Shown piece by piece: positions 46,091 through 58,098 of a stretch of 64,000 nucleotides of DNA (its first letter is position 1; every line of letters starts with the position of its first letter). The position numbers were made by a program, and so were the translations under genes. The notes under the pieces are model-generated. The model was not told the DNA's origin, made no database searches, and saw nothing but the letters and a program-made list of their open reading frames with translations. Source of the stretch: Climacium dendroides (Eukaryota; Streptophyta; Bryopsida; Hypnales; Climaciaceae); NCBI GenBank assembly GCA_950106755.1, contig CATNNA010000008.1, positions 1,364,001 to 1,428,000 of the forward strand, written 5' to 3'.

Positions 46091-49000
46091 CCTTCCATAT
46101 CCGGTTTAGTTTTGCCTCTGTTTTACCATCAGAGGGTTCGCCGCTTGCTTTTGAAAGTGGTAGGCCCACCACTCCTTCCGTGACTTATAGTGGGTGAAGA
46201 CCCACTCTCCTATCTGCTAATCCCCTAACTAACCCGAATCCGGTTTGGTCCTTTACAGCAATCCGGATGGAAATCCGGATCACAGGTCACACAAAGACCC
46301 CCCCGTACGATTCTCTCATACTACAACGACCTTGATGCTAAATCCGTTCCGTACGAAGTTAGGTGGCTATAAGTGCACCCTTCCGTTCCAACCTCTACTA
46401 AGTTCTTCCGTTTACCAACAATGGTGGCAAGACCTCACAGGAGTCAGAATACTCAACCGGATTTTCCACCCAGGAGTTCTAGCGCGGCTAAGGAATCCCT
46501 CCCTATCCGCTTAGCCTAATCAACGGCTTTCTCACCCGGAATATAAAACTTCTGCAGATGCTGAGGATCTGGAATCCACTCCTAACTCTTTATAACCTAC
46601 TCACATGTACTTGGAACCGGAAACACACATCAAATGGAGAACTCTGTCAACACCTCCGTACATACCCTCTTACTCCAACTCCGTGCACTCCTGCCAACAC
46701 TCGGGAAAAATACACAAAACCAGATTAATAGAAACTACGCAAAGAAATGCCAAAAGACTCCTCTAGTCTCCAACCCAGAGACTGTTTTATATACAAAAAG
46801 CAAAAAGCAAAAAGTGAATACACGATTTCCGCCTCTGAAGGCGCTGACAATCCGGTCCTACCTTATCCTAACCGGATTCTATTCCGGTTCATACTCTATA
46901 AATCCGGTTCCTACTTTATAACTCCTACTTTTACAACACTTTCTATTCTGCCTCATATACTCGAGATCCAATGGTAGGACTCTCATCAGGTCTCTCTAAC
47001 TGCTCGAATACCTTAGTCAGATTCTGGTTTCGTTCCCCATCCGGAGGTGGAGCCGGGCGATCTTCATCAGTTTCCGGGGAGTCTAAGTCGATCGGTTGCA
47101 GTCCGGTCGAGGGCGTCTTCTTTTGTGCCTTGCTTGACTAGGGCGTCTTGTCCTTTCCCGGTTCCTGAGCTGCCTCTTCCGGAAACAAGTCCGGAAGTGA
47201 AAGTTCAGAGAGCCGGACCGGAATCTCTATCAACTTCTGGCTACTCTCCACGATCCGGTCCGCTGACTCCCCTGCCTTGGATAGGAGCTTCTCCATCTGC
47301 TCCTCAAAATCGGTGAGGATGTACACTACCCTTGTTTCGGATATCTTCTTTTCTTTGTGCACCTCCTCTTCAAACAGGCGCGCCTTGGTGATCGCGGCTC
47401 CGGGTCCTCCGAGCACGTCCTTCACCTCTGCAGCCAGCCTCTTCATTTCCTCCGCCATCTCCTTTGTCGCGGTGGTGTTCTGGAGCAAGGCGAAAAGCTC
47501 GGCTTTGAGGGTGTCAACCTCATCATGTTGTTGCTTGCTTTCCGCCTTCATCTTCCGGAGCTCATCTAGATTGATGACACTCTTAGCTATCCGCTGTGGC
47601 AGCTGACTGTCCGGTTCCGCTCCAATCAATTGTGCAATCTCCCCGATCGTCCGCTTCTTGATTTCTCAATCCACCCGGATTCCGCAGAGTATCCCAACCA
47701 ACTCGTCGAATGGATCTCCGGTTCCCGATCCAGATGGCATGTTCGGTCCGGCTGGAGCCTCCTCTTTGCGCGGCCGGGGTTGAACCGGAGGCGTTCTTTG
47801 ATTCTGGATTGGCGTGGTCTTCTGCCTCTTGGAGGTGAACTGCGGTTCCTCCTCTTCCTCTTCCTCTTCTTCTTCCTCCTTCTCGGTTTCGTTCCCGGAA
47901 TCCACTTCCCGGTCAGACTCAGATTCACCATACTTAATGGTCCGCTCCTGGGCCTTCCAAACCTTCATCTCCCCCTTTGTCAGCAGTTCTTGTTGCTAGT
48001 AGAGGTGGTACACGTAAGGACACAGTGGGGTAGCCCTACTTCTCCCCACTTTTGTAGTAAGCTAGTACACCAGATCGAAGAAGATCCGGCCCCAGTCTAC
48101 TCTCCGGTTTCCGCTCAGCGCTCCGAAGATTGTGTTACCCAAGGTGATAGTCACCCTGGTGGGCTTTTCCGGATGCAAAACCGGAACAAGGAATTACAGT
48201 AGGCGACACTCCCGGTCATCGATACAGTCCTCTACCGCGTAGCCATCCTTCGGATTCATGACACTTCCGAACTTGCCCTGGATTAAATCATCCTTCTAGC
48301 TGGCAAGCCCGAGTCCTCCTGTCCGGAATCCGTATACGTCTCGCCACAAATCCTCGGTCCACTGGACCGGATTCCCTCTCAAGGTGTTATCGAATTGGTT
48401 CGATACGCCACTCAGGATCTCCCTAATCATTCTCTCATCTTTGAAACCCCAAGGTTTCAAGGCTAATCCCTGACAATCCATGGACGCTAAGTCCTCCCTG
48501 AGTTCTCCCTGTTCGGGTTTCCTTGGTCGGCATGACCGGAACCACTTTCCTCAACTTTACTTCACTCGAGGGCGGGGTGTTAGAGCCTGGTTTCTTCCGG
48601 TTCAGCCGCGGCATGAGGGCGGCTCTACCTGGTTTCACTCTCTACTGACCTAACAAGGGAGCGCTCACACTCTTCCGCTCCACCTGCAAACCACCCTCCT
48701 TGCGCACTTGCACTCTCAGTCTTTCACTGTTCCGTATCCGCTCGCGCTCAAGTCTCACCCACTCGCGCCCGAAGGCGATCTCTTTGTCTCACACCTCTCA
48801 CTCACTACCGAGCCTTCTTGTACTCTCCCTCCTCGCCACCGTAAACGGAAAAGCTTCAGGCGCTAAACAGGAAACGACAACACGTGAAAGCCAGAGACCT
48901 GAAAATGGACAGGGTCAAGTTTTATATAGTCCTGACGCCCTAGACTGGTCATTATGACCGGTCGGATATCTGGTCCGGTTCTTGACATCCGGTTCTCTCC

Positions 49001-49211
49001 AATCCAGTCAAGGAAAATCCGATTAAAAATCCATTCCGGTTGAAAATCTAATCCGATCCACTTCTACCTAAAACCGGATTAGTTCCGTAAGGTCCTCTTG
49101 TGACTATTTTTTATTTATCTCTCTCCTTTTAGATGGATCCAGATACCTATTTCTAATTTCCGTTCCACTTAAAAAGGTAAACAAAGAAAATAAAAAATAT
49201 GAGTTGTCACA
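46091..49211 (-). mobile_element. LTR copy B2 (family B, reversed, left end truncated)
   Basis: Collinear with B1 (about 15308-18409) to the same right end GAGTTGTCACA at 49211. The first 320 bp of B1 (14985-15307) are absent, and it abuts the A LTR end directly. Confidence 0.85.
46930..48616 (-). pseudogene. LTR-internal reading frame, family B copy 2
   Basis: Second copy of the 17810-16134 frame, with the same N-terminal domain ('ALKPWGF', 'TLRGNPVQWTE-LWRDVYGF'), a Glu-rich run near 47840-47890 and a charged helical region (47220-47600). Shifts occur near 48520 and elsewhere. TAG at 47996-47998 stands where B1 has CAG (17196-17198), and CAG at 47948-47950 where B1 has TAG. It shares with B1 the TAG at 47138. 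Confidence 0.7.
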
Positions 49212-49234
49212 GTAAGTTTGCTCCTTTTGCCACA

Positions 49235-50977
49235 GGAGTGCATTGCTGCGCCTACTAGTTAAATTTGGCTGCTCAGTCACTATCTTCTATGATGGTAATG
49301 CACGTTGTTGAAGAAGTGCTTCGCACTACCCACAAATACTTCGCACACTCTCCTCAAAAAGCATCTCAGTTCAAAACTCTGGCACAACAGCTCAAATCTA
49401 AGGGGCTGAAAATGTTAAAGAACGTCAAAACTCGTTGGATGAGTTGCCTTGCTCCCATCCGTAGGCTTTTGGCAAAATACAAAGGTGTAATTGCCATGAT
49501 GCTTGCAAACAAGAATGACAAGAAGTGGGGGCAAAAGGCACGGGTAAGTTTCTGGTTCTACCTTTGTTGTTTGTAAATGTTTGTTTTTCATTTCAGTTTT
49601 TTTTAAGTTCAGTTGTTTAAATGTTTGAAGTTCAGTTGTTTAAATGTTTGAAGTTCACTTGCTTAAATGTTTGAAGTTCACATGTGTGCATTCCTAAAGG
49701 TGTTGCAATTATAAGTTGTTCTAATCCAATAACTTGTCGGCTATTGTTCTTTGCAGGCTAATTTGGTTCTCCTGTTGGATCCTTATGTGCTATTAGGCAT
49801 GTTGGCTCTCTTGCCAATGCTGGAGGCTGTTGACATGCTCATACAGTGGGCTCAAAAACAGGATGCCTTCATATGTGACTTTGTGGGAGCATTAGGCAGA
49901 TGTCAGAGTTTCCTTTTCACGTTCTACTTGAACGATGACACAACCTTTCGCAAAGATGAGTTTCACACATTTAACCAAGTTTTTCAGTGTTCCCACGAGC
50001 AGATCTTGATGAAGTGGGAGGCCAAATTAAACTTACCGTATGAGAGTTTGTGCTTTGTGGTGGGTGGAGACACGTTGTATGCCCTACACGATGGGAACAT
50101 GGTTCATCGGGAGGGGTTTGCTGGGATTATCTCGAGTGTCCAGAACGACTGCAAAGGTGAGTTTACTGATTTCTTTCATGCATTTAACTACAAGACTAAG
50201 TTTTGGAATTGTTGTACTAAATTTGGAATTTAGCTGTCTTCAGAAATGAACCTTGCATGTCTGAATCAAGGTCCCCTGATGTTCGCCAGTGCTGCTTTGG
50301 AGATTAGGCAACAACGTATTAACTTACCGGAACTTTTCCCATGTTTTTCCGAGGCTGCGCGGAAGTTGATGACAGAGATGGCATCTCGATTCCCTAATCA
50401 TGGCCTAATGGACGCATTAGGTATTGTCTACCCCCAGTACTGGTTGTAGGGGGATTGCAGTAGCAGCTTCAGAAAGCATTTGGATATCATCAAAGATTTC
50501 TATGGAGAGCCGAAGTGGGTTGGGGAAGGTGAAAGCAAGTGTCTGGTCCTTGCCGTGTTGGATAAATTCCTATTAGACTCAGAGCAGCCTCTCTTCAAAA
50601 TCGCAATGCTTGCCAATGCACGCATGACTATGGAACTACCTCCGTTGAATGCTCCTGTGCACCAGTTCGTGAATCTTTTGACGAAGCTGTGGAGAGTTTT
50701 AGATGCCAACTCCCCCCTTGGCAAAAACTTCGGGGAATACATCAAACTAGCATAGATTGCCATGGTTCATGTCTTGGGCAGTGTGGAAGACGAACGCACC
50801 TTCTCAGCATTGTCCTTCCTCAAGGATAGGCTCCGAAATAGGCTTGATCAACACCTTGGTGTGGTCGTTGGTATGCATTCTCAAAATGTTTATACATTGA
50901 GGAACTTCCCGTATGACGATTGCTTTAAGTAGTGGATGTTGACCACGGAGAGGCAACGTTATGCTACCACTACGTGA
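49235..50977 (+). pseudogene. hAT transposase gene fragment, three exons
   Basis: Exon to 49543 (CGG/GTAAG), exon 49757-50156 (TTTGCAG/GCT ... AAAG/GTGAG), exon 50244-50977 (CTTCAG/AA). Junction phases agree. It reads 'HCCAY-LNLAAQSLS', 'YFAHSPQKASQF--LAQQLKSKGLKMLKNVKTRWMSCLAPIRRLL' and, near the end, 'LGSVEDERTFSALSFLKDRLRNRL', the C-terminal dimerisation region of hAT transposases (ZNF862-like hAT relatives come to mind). TAG codons occur near 49256, at 50447, 50753 and 50930. The N-terminal half is missing; the LTR B2 ends at 49211 just inside what looks like an intron tail. It is not the source of the 6827-8520 element in any way I can show. Confidence 0.75.
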
Positions 50978-53900
50978 CACTCTAGGTTTAGCACTTCAGC
51001 TGGTAGGTTTTAGATTTCTAATTTCATCTGAAAGTGAACTGCAAGGTCAGGGTATGTTGATACTGCAGTGCATCTTTTATTAAACATACCTTTTCTGGTT
51101 GTTTGTATGAATTATTCATCTTTTGTGTGCATGTTTGTGGCTGATTGCAGATGGAGAGGGCAGGTCATTCAGTTATCATACTTCTATTGTTGTTTCCTCT
51201 TCTGTGGTGGCTCTTGTTCATAGTTTTTATTCAAAAACTGAGAATCTAGAATGACACTTTCTTTTTTGATACTCATGTTCTGTTTTAGGTGAATTTCTAT
51301 CCACCTTTAGAGAACTCATGAGGTGAGTCTCCATGTACTAATTCTATGTGCATCAATGTTTTCTTCCCATTCCCGTGCTAACTTAGGCATCAGAGTGTTC
51401 AATTGTGTTGGTTGCAGGGACTGCGACTGAAATGAAGGGATCGGAGATGAGTGTGAAGCATTTTCTCTAGACTTTGTCATTGCTATTTTGTTTCTTTATC
51501 ATTATAATGATTTTCTACTTGCTTTCATTGATTTGTACTAATGGAATTCTTATATTGTGAACTTGTCTATTTTTCTAAATCAAACATCGGAGTGCTTGTG
51601 TTTGTTTTGCAGGTCAGGCTGTGCACTTGTGGTAGATGTAGAGCTTGGAGGATTCGGAGCATGTTTCAAGAACTTATTTTTTCACTCTAAATTTTGTTTT
51701 CTAGCAATTTTGTTTCATCTTCTATTTCAATAAATTTTTTATCTTGGTGTTATATGTTTGCATTGTATTGCTATTTGGGTGTTTTATGTTTTCTCGGAAT
51801 CGCTTAAATGTCTACAAAATCAAGCAAAACCTTTACAATTGTAGCCTAAAGTAATTTGAAATTAGAAACACTGTAGCCCAATGTAATCCAAATATTAATC
51901 CCTTGTCGCCACTTCTTGCCACACAAAAAATTTACAAGAAGCTATTGTCTCCAAATCCATTCGCAAATTTTTTTTTGAAGCCAGTAATTTATGGGAGAGA
52001 ACAACAAATTTCTTACAGAAAAAGCCACATGGCCTGTTCATATTTCTGACCTGGCGAGAAAGTAGCACCCCGGGCTAAATGAAAAAAACAACAACTGCCA
52101 ACTACGAGGCTTAGCAGCCAAGCCAATCCACCAAACTGACTGGTAACTAAACCAGTCAGCGTTCAATAATTGCACAGAGTAGCTAGGCCATGAGGGCTCT
52201 TGCATGCTCAGACAGGCCATCTCCATATACCACACATCATCTGATTTGTTGGAAGAAGTATCCCTGTCCTACAAGAATTCAGATTATGAAGCCCCAAGCC
52301 AAATCAGGAGGGGGGTACAAGGAACCAGACTAGAAGCTGGAACAAGCCCGGTTGGGGAGAGTACCCAGTAGTATCCAATCAAAAAAAATAAAAATAAAGA
52401 TAAAGGCAACTGGGGTTGACCAAGCCCCAGCTCATCTCTCTCTCCCTTCGCTCAGTCCAGTGCAACTCAACCAAGGTCGCTGGCCTCCCACTTAAGGTAG
52501 AACTACCCATTACCATATAGATTTGCTATCTAGGTACTTTGGAGAAGCTATTTATGAGCTCTTATAATTTTCAGAAATGGAATTGTTTGAGAGAAGTCAA
52601 TTGCAAAAAACATGAAGACATTCTGACAAGAATTGAATTTTTTGTGATTTTTCAAAGCTGAAATGTAAAACTGTGAGTAGACCCTTGGTAAAGCATGACC
52701 AGACCATTGTTGAAGTGTGGGCTGATGTGTCCACTCCCGAGTGCATTGCCATCATGATCATGGATGAGTAAGATTATGGTAATAAGATGGGCCAGTGACG
52801 GAAATGGGAGGAACCTGTAGGTGGGGGAATTGGGTAAATGGTGGTAATGGGTAGTTCTACCTTAGTTGATTTTTCCTTCATGCTATTCTGGATTTGAAGC
52901 TTTTGTACAAACATCCAGGCTCTCCAAAATCTCGCACAACTAGTGTAAGTTCATACAAATGAAAGGCAACTTTAAGAGTTAGAGTTTTGAGAAGTAAAAG
53001 ATAAGGAGTGTTAGTGGAAGCGGAATCATTGACTTCGGTGATCATAGGCATATGTGGTTGGAAAAAACAATTGAAAAGAATCCATTGACTTTCGTGCATT
53101 AGCTAAGTTTGGTTAGAAGTTAAAGAAAGTTAGGAAATTCAATTAGAGGAGCTTGACTTTGAAATCCTTAGAAAAAATAGTAGAAAAGTGCGTTAGAATA
53201 GACTTTTATAATTTGACTTTGAAAAAACAAAACATATAGTGGACCTTGAAGCTTTAGAAAATAGAAGAAATTATATTAGACTAGATTTCATAATCTTGAA
53301 TTTGAAAAGAAAAAAAACACAAAAAATTAGAAAGAAATAGTCGTAAAGAAAAGAAGGGGTGGAACCAAAGTAACGGAAGTCAAATTTCTTAGCTCCCATT
53401 CCCTTAAAAATTATATCAAAAGAAAAGAGGAGAGTTAGAAGGAGGTTAGAGCCAAAAAACTACAAAGAAATTAGAGGAATAAAATCCAAAGGTGAATATT
53501 GTTGGCCAAGGCCTTACCAAATACCAAGAATCGAAAAATACGTGAAGGAATACAAAAGTAATGGAAGGAGCATACGACCACGCGATGGAATTTGAAGCGC
53601 TGAACGGAAGAACCAAGAATCTCAAAGTTGAGTTTAGTACTTAAATGCAACCCTTTAATTATTATGTTTTAATTTCCATTGGAATTTCAATTTTTCTTAA
53701 CAATTAGGATCGTAGATAGGAATTAAGGTCAAACCTTAGAATTATTTGGAATATAGAATAAGAATTTAGAACCAGATAAATAATTTTATTAGCTTTCCAA
53801 CCATACGTCATACATAAAAACTAATAATTATTGAAGAAATGACAAAGGAATTAAAGTTGGATGAAATTATAAATATTCATTCAAAAGATTATTTAGTAGG

Positions 53901-54148
53901 AATCTTAGAAACTAGAATAGAATCAAACTTCCAAAATAAAGGTAGAAGTCAAAGAAGGTCAAAGTATAAGTAAATTTCAACCATCAAAGGTAAATAAGAC
54001 TTATTTACGAATTTTGGTAACTTGATCAATGATCAAAATTTGTTCGTAAATAACATTTACCAAGAAATTAAAGAAGATTTACATTTTCACCCTCATCCAT
54101 TAAAAGATAAGTTACCAAGATAAACTCTGATTAACCAATTAAGATAAA
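50978..54148. other. Unassigned AT-rich DNA
   Basis: 51000-51750 looks like a 3' untranslated and intron-like tail with several TTGCAG acceptor-like sites. From 52000 to 54148 I see no gene except the inverted-repeat element at 52494-52863. Confidence 0.5.
52494..52863. mobile_element. MITE of about 370 bp
   Basis: Ends AAGGTAGAACTACCCATTAC (left) and GTAATGGGTAGTTCTACCTT (right) are perfect inverted repeats of about 20 bp. TTA flanks each side, suggesting a TA or TTA target duplication. No coding capacity. Confidence 0.8.
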
Positions 54149-54265
54149 TGTAGTGATTAGTCGGATCAATATTCCTCCAGTTAGCCCTTAATTCCCACTA
54201 AATACCAACTTAGAGTAAACCGCTCCGAAATCGTTCCCACAAGGACTCAAGGCTCACGGATTTAG

Positions 54266-57200
54266 TGTGGGAATGTGATCCTACATGCTAGGCCCAAAAC
54301 ACTAGCATATGACGGGAAATTTCAAAAATTGTTCCCTTAAAAAGGAAAGTTTTTGAGTTTTCATAGGAAATTAGGGAAACTTAGGAATACTGGATCTTCG
54401 GATTCGGAAAAATTTCATTAGGTCTAAAAACCTAATTCTAGAACCCTAGAAAGTTCCGGAAATCGGATGACGGTGCCGGCCCTAAAAACCAGAAACCGGA
54501 TCCGTACTAGGGATAGGATTTTGCCGCCAAAACCTGTCCCGTACATTCATCCGATTGACCGTCCGTTTGGCCAGTATAAAAGGAAGACTGTAGCCGGCAG
54601 AAGGCACGAGTACTTCCTTATTTTCCTTCCACCTGTGTTTTCCGTCTTCCTAGCTTTGTGAGAATTTCGGTAGACTGAGGGACTGTGTGAGTCGCGATCG
54701 TGTAGGGGTTACCGGAGTGAAATTTTGTGAGCAGGAGAGTTAGGGAGAGATTGTGTGAGGTCTGTTTGTGAGTACGATGTCTTCCAGGGCAAGCTGAAGG
54801 ATCTGCCCGAGGATTCAGACGATGAGCTTCCGCCACAGCCGCCCCGGCCGAAGACTATTCCGGTGATGAAGGTAGTTCTAGAAGTTCCTACCGAGGAGGA
54901 CCGGCTGGTGCGTCTATGAGAGAACCTCACCAACATGGGGTGTGAGGGGCTCATGGAGGTTCCGTGGGGCATCAGGGAGGAGAGTCTGGTGTCTGATTTA
55001 CTTCGTCCAGAAAGCGGTATCTTGGATACCACCCTCCGGGCGAAACCAGAACTGTGGTCGGTTAACACGTGGAGGGCCGTCTACAAGTTCCGGGAGGCGC
55101 CGGACAAGGTCATGGAAAAGAATCAGGAGGTTATAGAGGGCAAATTCCGGGCGCCTGCCAATCCGAAGGAAGGTCACCAGGTTTCTGACTTGGTGAATCC
55201 GGAGTATCGGGATGTGATAGCATTCTTTAATCCTATCCTCCATCCGACCAAGTCGCGGCGAGTGGTAGCGAAAGTGGCCTCCGCCGTTTTGGAAAGCCTC
55301 CAAGGTAAAATGATGATGGATTGGACAACCATCATCCACGAGCTAATAGGGGACCTGGTGCGTTCCCTCTGGTCGGGGAAAAAGGATCAGAGCCCACTTC
55401 CGGCATACCTTTTCCTTATGTATGCCCATCACTCCCTGCTTAAGGCAAATGAGGAGAGTGCCTACTAGGAGCTAGTTCAGCTCCAACAGTATGGAGGAGA
55501 AGAACCTTTTTCTCATGACGAACCGGACGATGAAGAGGCGGAGGACGAGGAACCGCCCACTCCTCTAAAGAAGAAGCAACGGCCGAATAGGACTCTACCG
55601 GTAAATCCGACAGAAGATCCTCTCGCGTCGGAGCCACTAGAGGAAGAAGTTCCGGATTAGAAGACGGAAACCAGACCGGCCCCGAAAGAAGTCCAATCTT
55701 CTACACAGGAGGTTGGGTCGGTGCAACCTCAAGCTGGTTCCACTCAGGCCGAGGCCGGACCCTCCCGGACCAGGCTTATGGAAGTAGAGGAGGGAAATAG
55801 AACCCACATGAAACTAGGGGGGACGCCACTAGAGGACATCACGGAAATGGCCCAGCACCTTGTATGGCGAGCGGATGACCTCACGAAGCTTCTCGAGAAT
55901 TACGAGGAGGCTCTCAAGCGGGTGTGCTAGAAGATGGCACTGAATGACCGGAACGCCACCTTCTGGAGGACGGATGCATTGATGGCGGCAGAGAAGCAAA
56001 ACGGCCTCCTAATAGAGGAACGGAAGCGGTTGGTGACGGAGTTGGGGGCTTTACGTATGGAGAACTGGACATTGCGGGACCAAGCCCGAGATTCGGAATC
56101 CAAGTGCATGGGATTAGAAAGCAGTCTATGTATAGCCCAGGAGACGGCCCGGCTCATAGAAGGGGACCACCTCCGGCAGATAGCGGCATTGTGTCAAGGT
56201 GTAGTCCGACTCCAGAACTCTTTGGAAGTACCGGCAAACTGCATCAACAAAGTCCGGCTGTTCGAAGCCAACCTCAACGCAGCCGTTAGCTCAAGTCGGA
56301 TACACATCATCAAGTACTTGTTGGAGCAGGCGAGACGAATGGATGCATCTCGGGCAGATATGCGGGAGATGATGGAGTATTTGGCTCCCACTGAGTCGGA
56401 TTCGGTTACTCTTTCTTTCCCCTCTGCGCAAACTTTGGTGGTTACGGAAGGCAACAACCCGGAGTCCATGGTTACTAAAGTAGCACCGGTGGTACCGGTT
56501 GATCCGGAACTTTCACCACCACCCGGAAGGCCAGAAGGAGTGGACTGGGGAGCCGTGGTACCCCAAGGAAGCGAAGATCTACTTCCGGTGACCCCGACTA
56601 TCGACTTGATGGGTACTTCTCCGGAAGCTCACAATGGGCGGTATAGTCTTCTCCTCGTCATAAAAAGACCTAGAAGGATTCCCGAGGAAGTCCGAACATT
56701 CCGATAGTCGAGACCCGGAGTGTAGACAGGGACCCCAACATCGTGGAGGTCCAAAGATGGGGGCAAAGGGGTCCAAATCTGCTTCCTCCAGGGAGTAGCC
56801 GGAAGGAGATGAAGCTGGATTTGTTGAAGGACTATGCTCCTCCCGCGGATCCGGATCCCAAGGAATAGTGTGCAATAGTGTAGAGTAGCGGCAATACCGG
56901 AGTCCGGCCATCAAAAGCCGGAAAAATAAGATTTGGGATTTACCGAAAATCTAGCGGACTAGTAGGAATGTTTTGTGGGATTTTTAGGATGATGTTAGTC
57001 TTAGTATAAGTAGGGGTTTTGATGGCCTTTCTGGTCATTCACATCCATTCCATAGTTCCAGCATTGTATCTTTTTGAGCTTAATTTCAAGTGTTTGGAGT
57101 ATCCATTCTCATATCTTTTGTATGCAGTACATGTTTGTGGGGTGGGTGGGTCCATTCTTGCTTTTCCGGAGACTGAGAACTTACCTTGAGTAGCAAGAGT

Positions 57201-57968
57201 CGATTTCGTGTGTGGTTTCTGGGTATAACTAACTTGATGGGGAGATCGACCGGATGGTTCTGGCAGTAGTGTTAATGTAGTACTACTCGGATGCCGATAT
57301 AGCCTGCGAGTAGGATATAGCCTTAGGTGAAAGGGTATTTGAGAGGCTACTAGCAACTTTCGTGTACGAAAGTTTTGCAAGACATGCCCGAATTCCGGAT
57401 TGCCGAAATTCCCCGTAGAACAGAGTTAAAGCCTCGGCGCAAGCCCAAGAGAGTACGAGGAAATCCACCCGGTCGACGGGAGGCTCGGTGTACGATTAAA
57501 GTTTGAATATCGTTGTAGTCCTTGACCGCCCCTGCATGACCTGGTCCGGTAAACCTTCCGGATTTGTGAGGAGACGGAACAGGAGGACACTTACGGTCCT
57601 TGAAGAGTTAGGTTAGTAGTAGTGTTAGAGATTGAGAGTGAGGTAGAGAGAGAAAGAGAGTGTGTTTCCGGACACGGTAAGCATCTGGACGGTGGATCTG
57701 GCCACTCGTCACCCAAACTCAGGGATCCCGAAAGGGGCATTGAACAATTATTGGACTTTTTCGGAACCCACCCGGCACTAGTGGCTGGACCGGACCTATA
57801 GTCCGGAGTAGTCTGACGGAGAGAAAGTGAATGCTTAGGTTGGGTTATCTTATAAATCTGTAAGCCTCAAGTCCTCGTGGAAACAATTCCGGAGCGGTTT
57901 ACTCTAAGTGGGCCTTTGGTGCGAATTAAGAGCTAACTGGAAGAATATTGGTCCGACTAATCACTACA
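54266..57968 (+). mobile_element. Solo LTR C2 (family C)
   Basis: TG...CA copy: starts TGTGGGAATGTGATCC, ends GACTAATCACTACA. Flanking pentamers are TTTAG (54261-54265) and TCTAG (57969-57973), a near-perfect duplication. It is inserted close to the start of C4. Confidence 0.75.
54788..56868 (+). pseudogene. LTR-internal reading frame, C2 copy
   Basis: Reads 'LPEDSDDELPPQPP', then the shared N-terminal domain: 'NLTNMGCEGLMEVPWGI', 'TLRAKPELWSVNTWRAVYKF', 'NPKEGH' and 'NPILHPTKSRRVV', equivalent to families A and B. An acidic/Pro linker follows, then 'LEDI-EMAQHLVWRADDL-KLLENYEEALKRV' and a long charged helical region (55930-56360, likely coiled coil), ending 'KLDLLKDYAPPADPD'. In-frame TAG at 55466, 55657 and 55928, an upstream TGA near 54918, and a shift near 56630. 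At 55928 the C3 copy has Arg, so TAG is not always a CAG change. Function unknown. Confidence 0.65.
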
Positions 57969-58098
57969 TCTAGGCTAACTTGATCTAAGCTTTTCCTTTC
58001 TTTCCTACTTTTTAATCCGGACCAAAGGTCCGGTCCGGCTACTAGTATTGGATGGCTTCCGGAAAAGTCCGGAAACCGTTTAGTTGCCCCTTCCGGGA

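Noticed and set aside
54149..57968. A TIR DNA transposon with ends TGTAGTGATTAG...CTAATCACTACA
   Set aside because: The left end belongs to C4 and the right end to C2, which lie in opposite orientations. C3 shows the true LTR ends with a 5-bp duplication.
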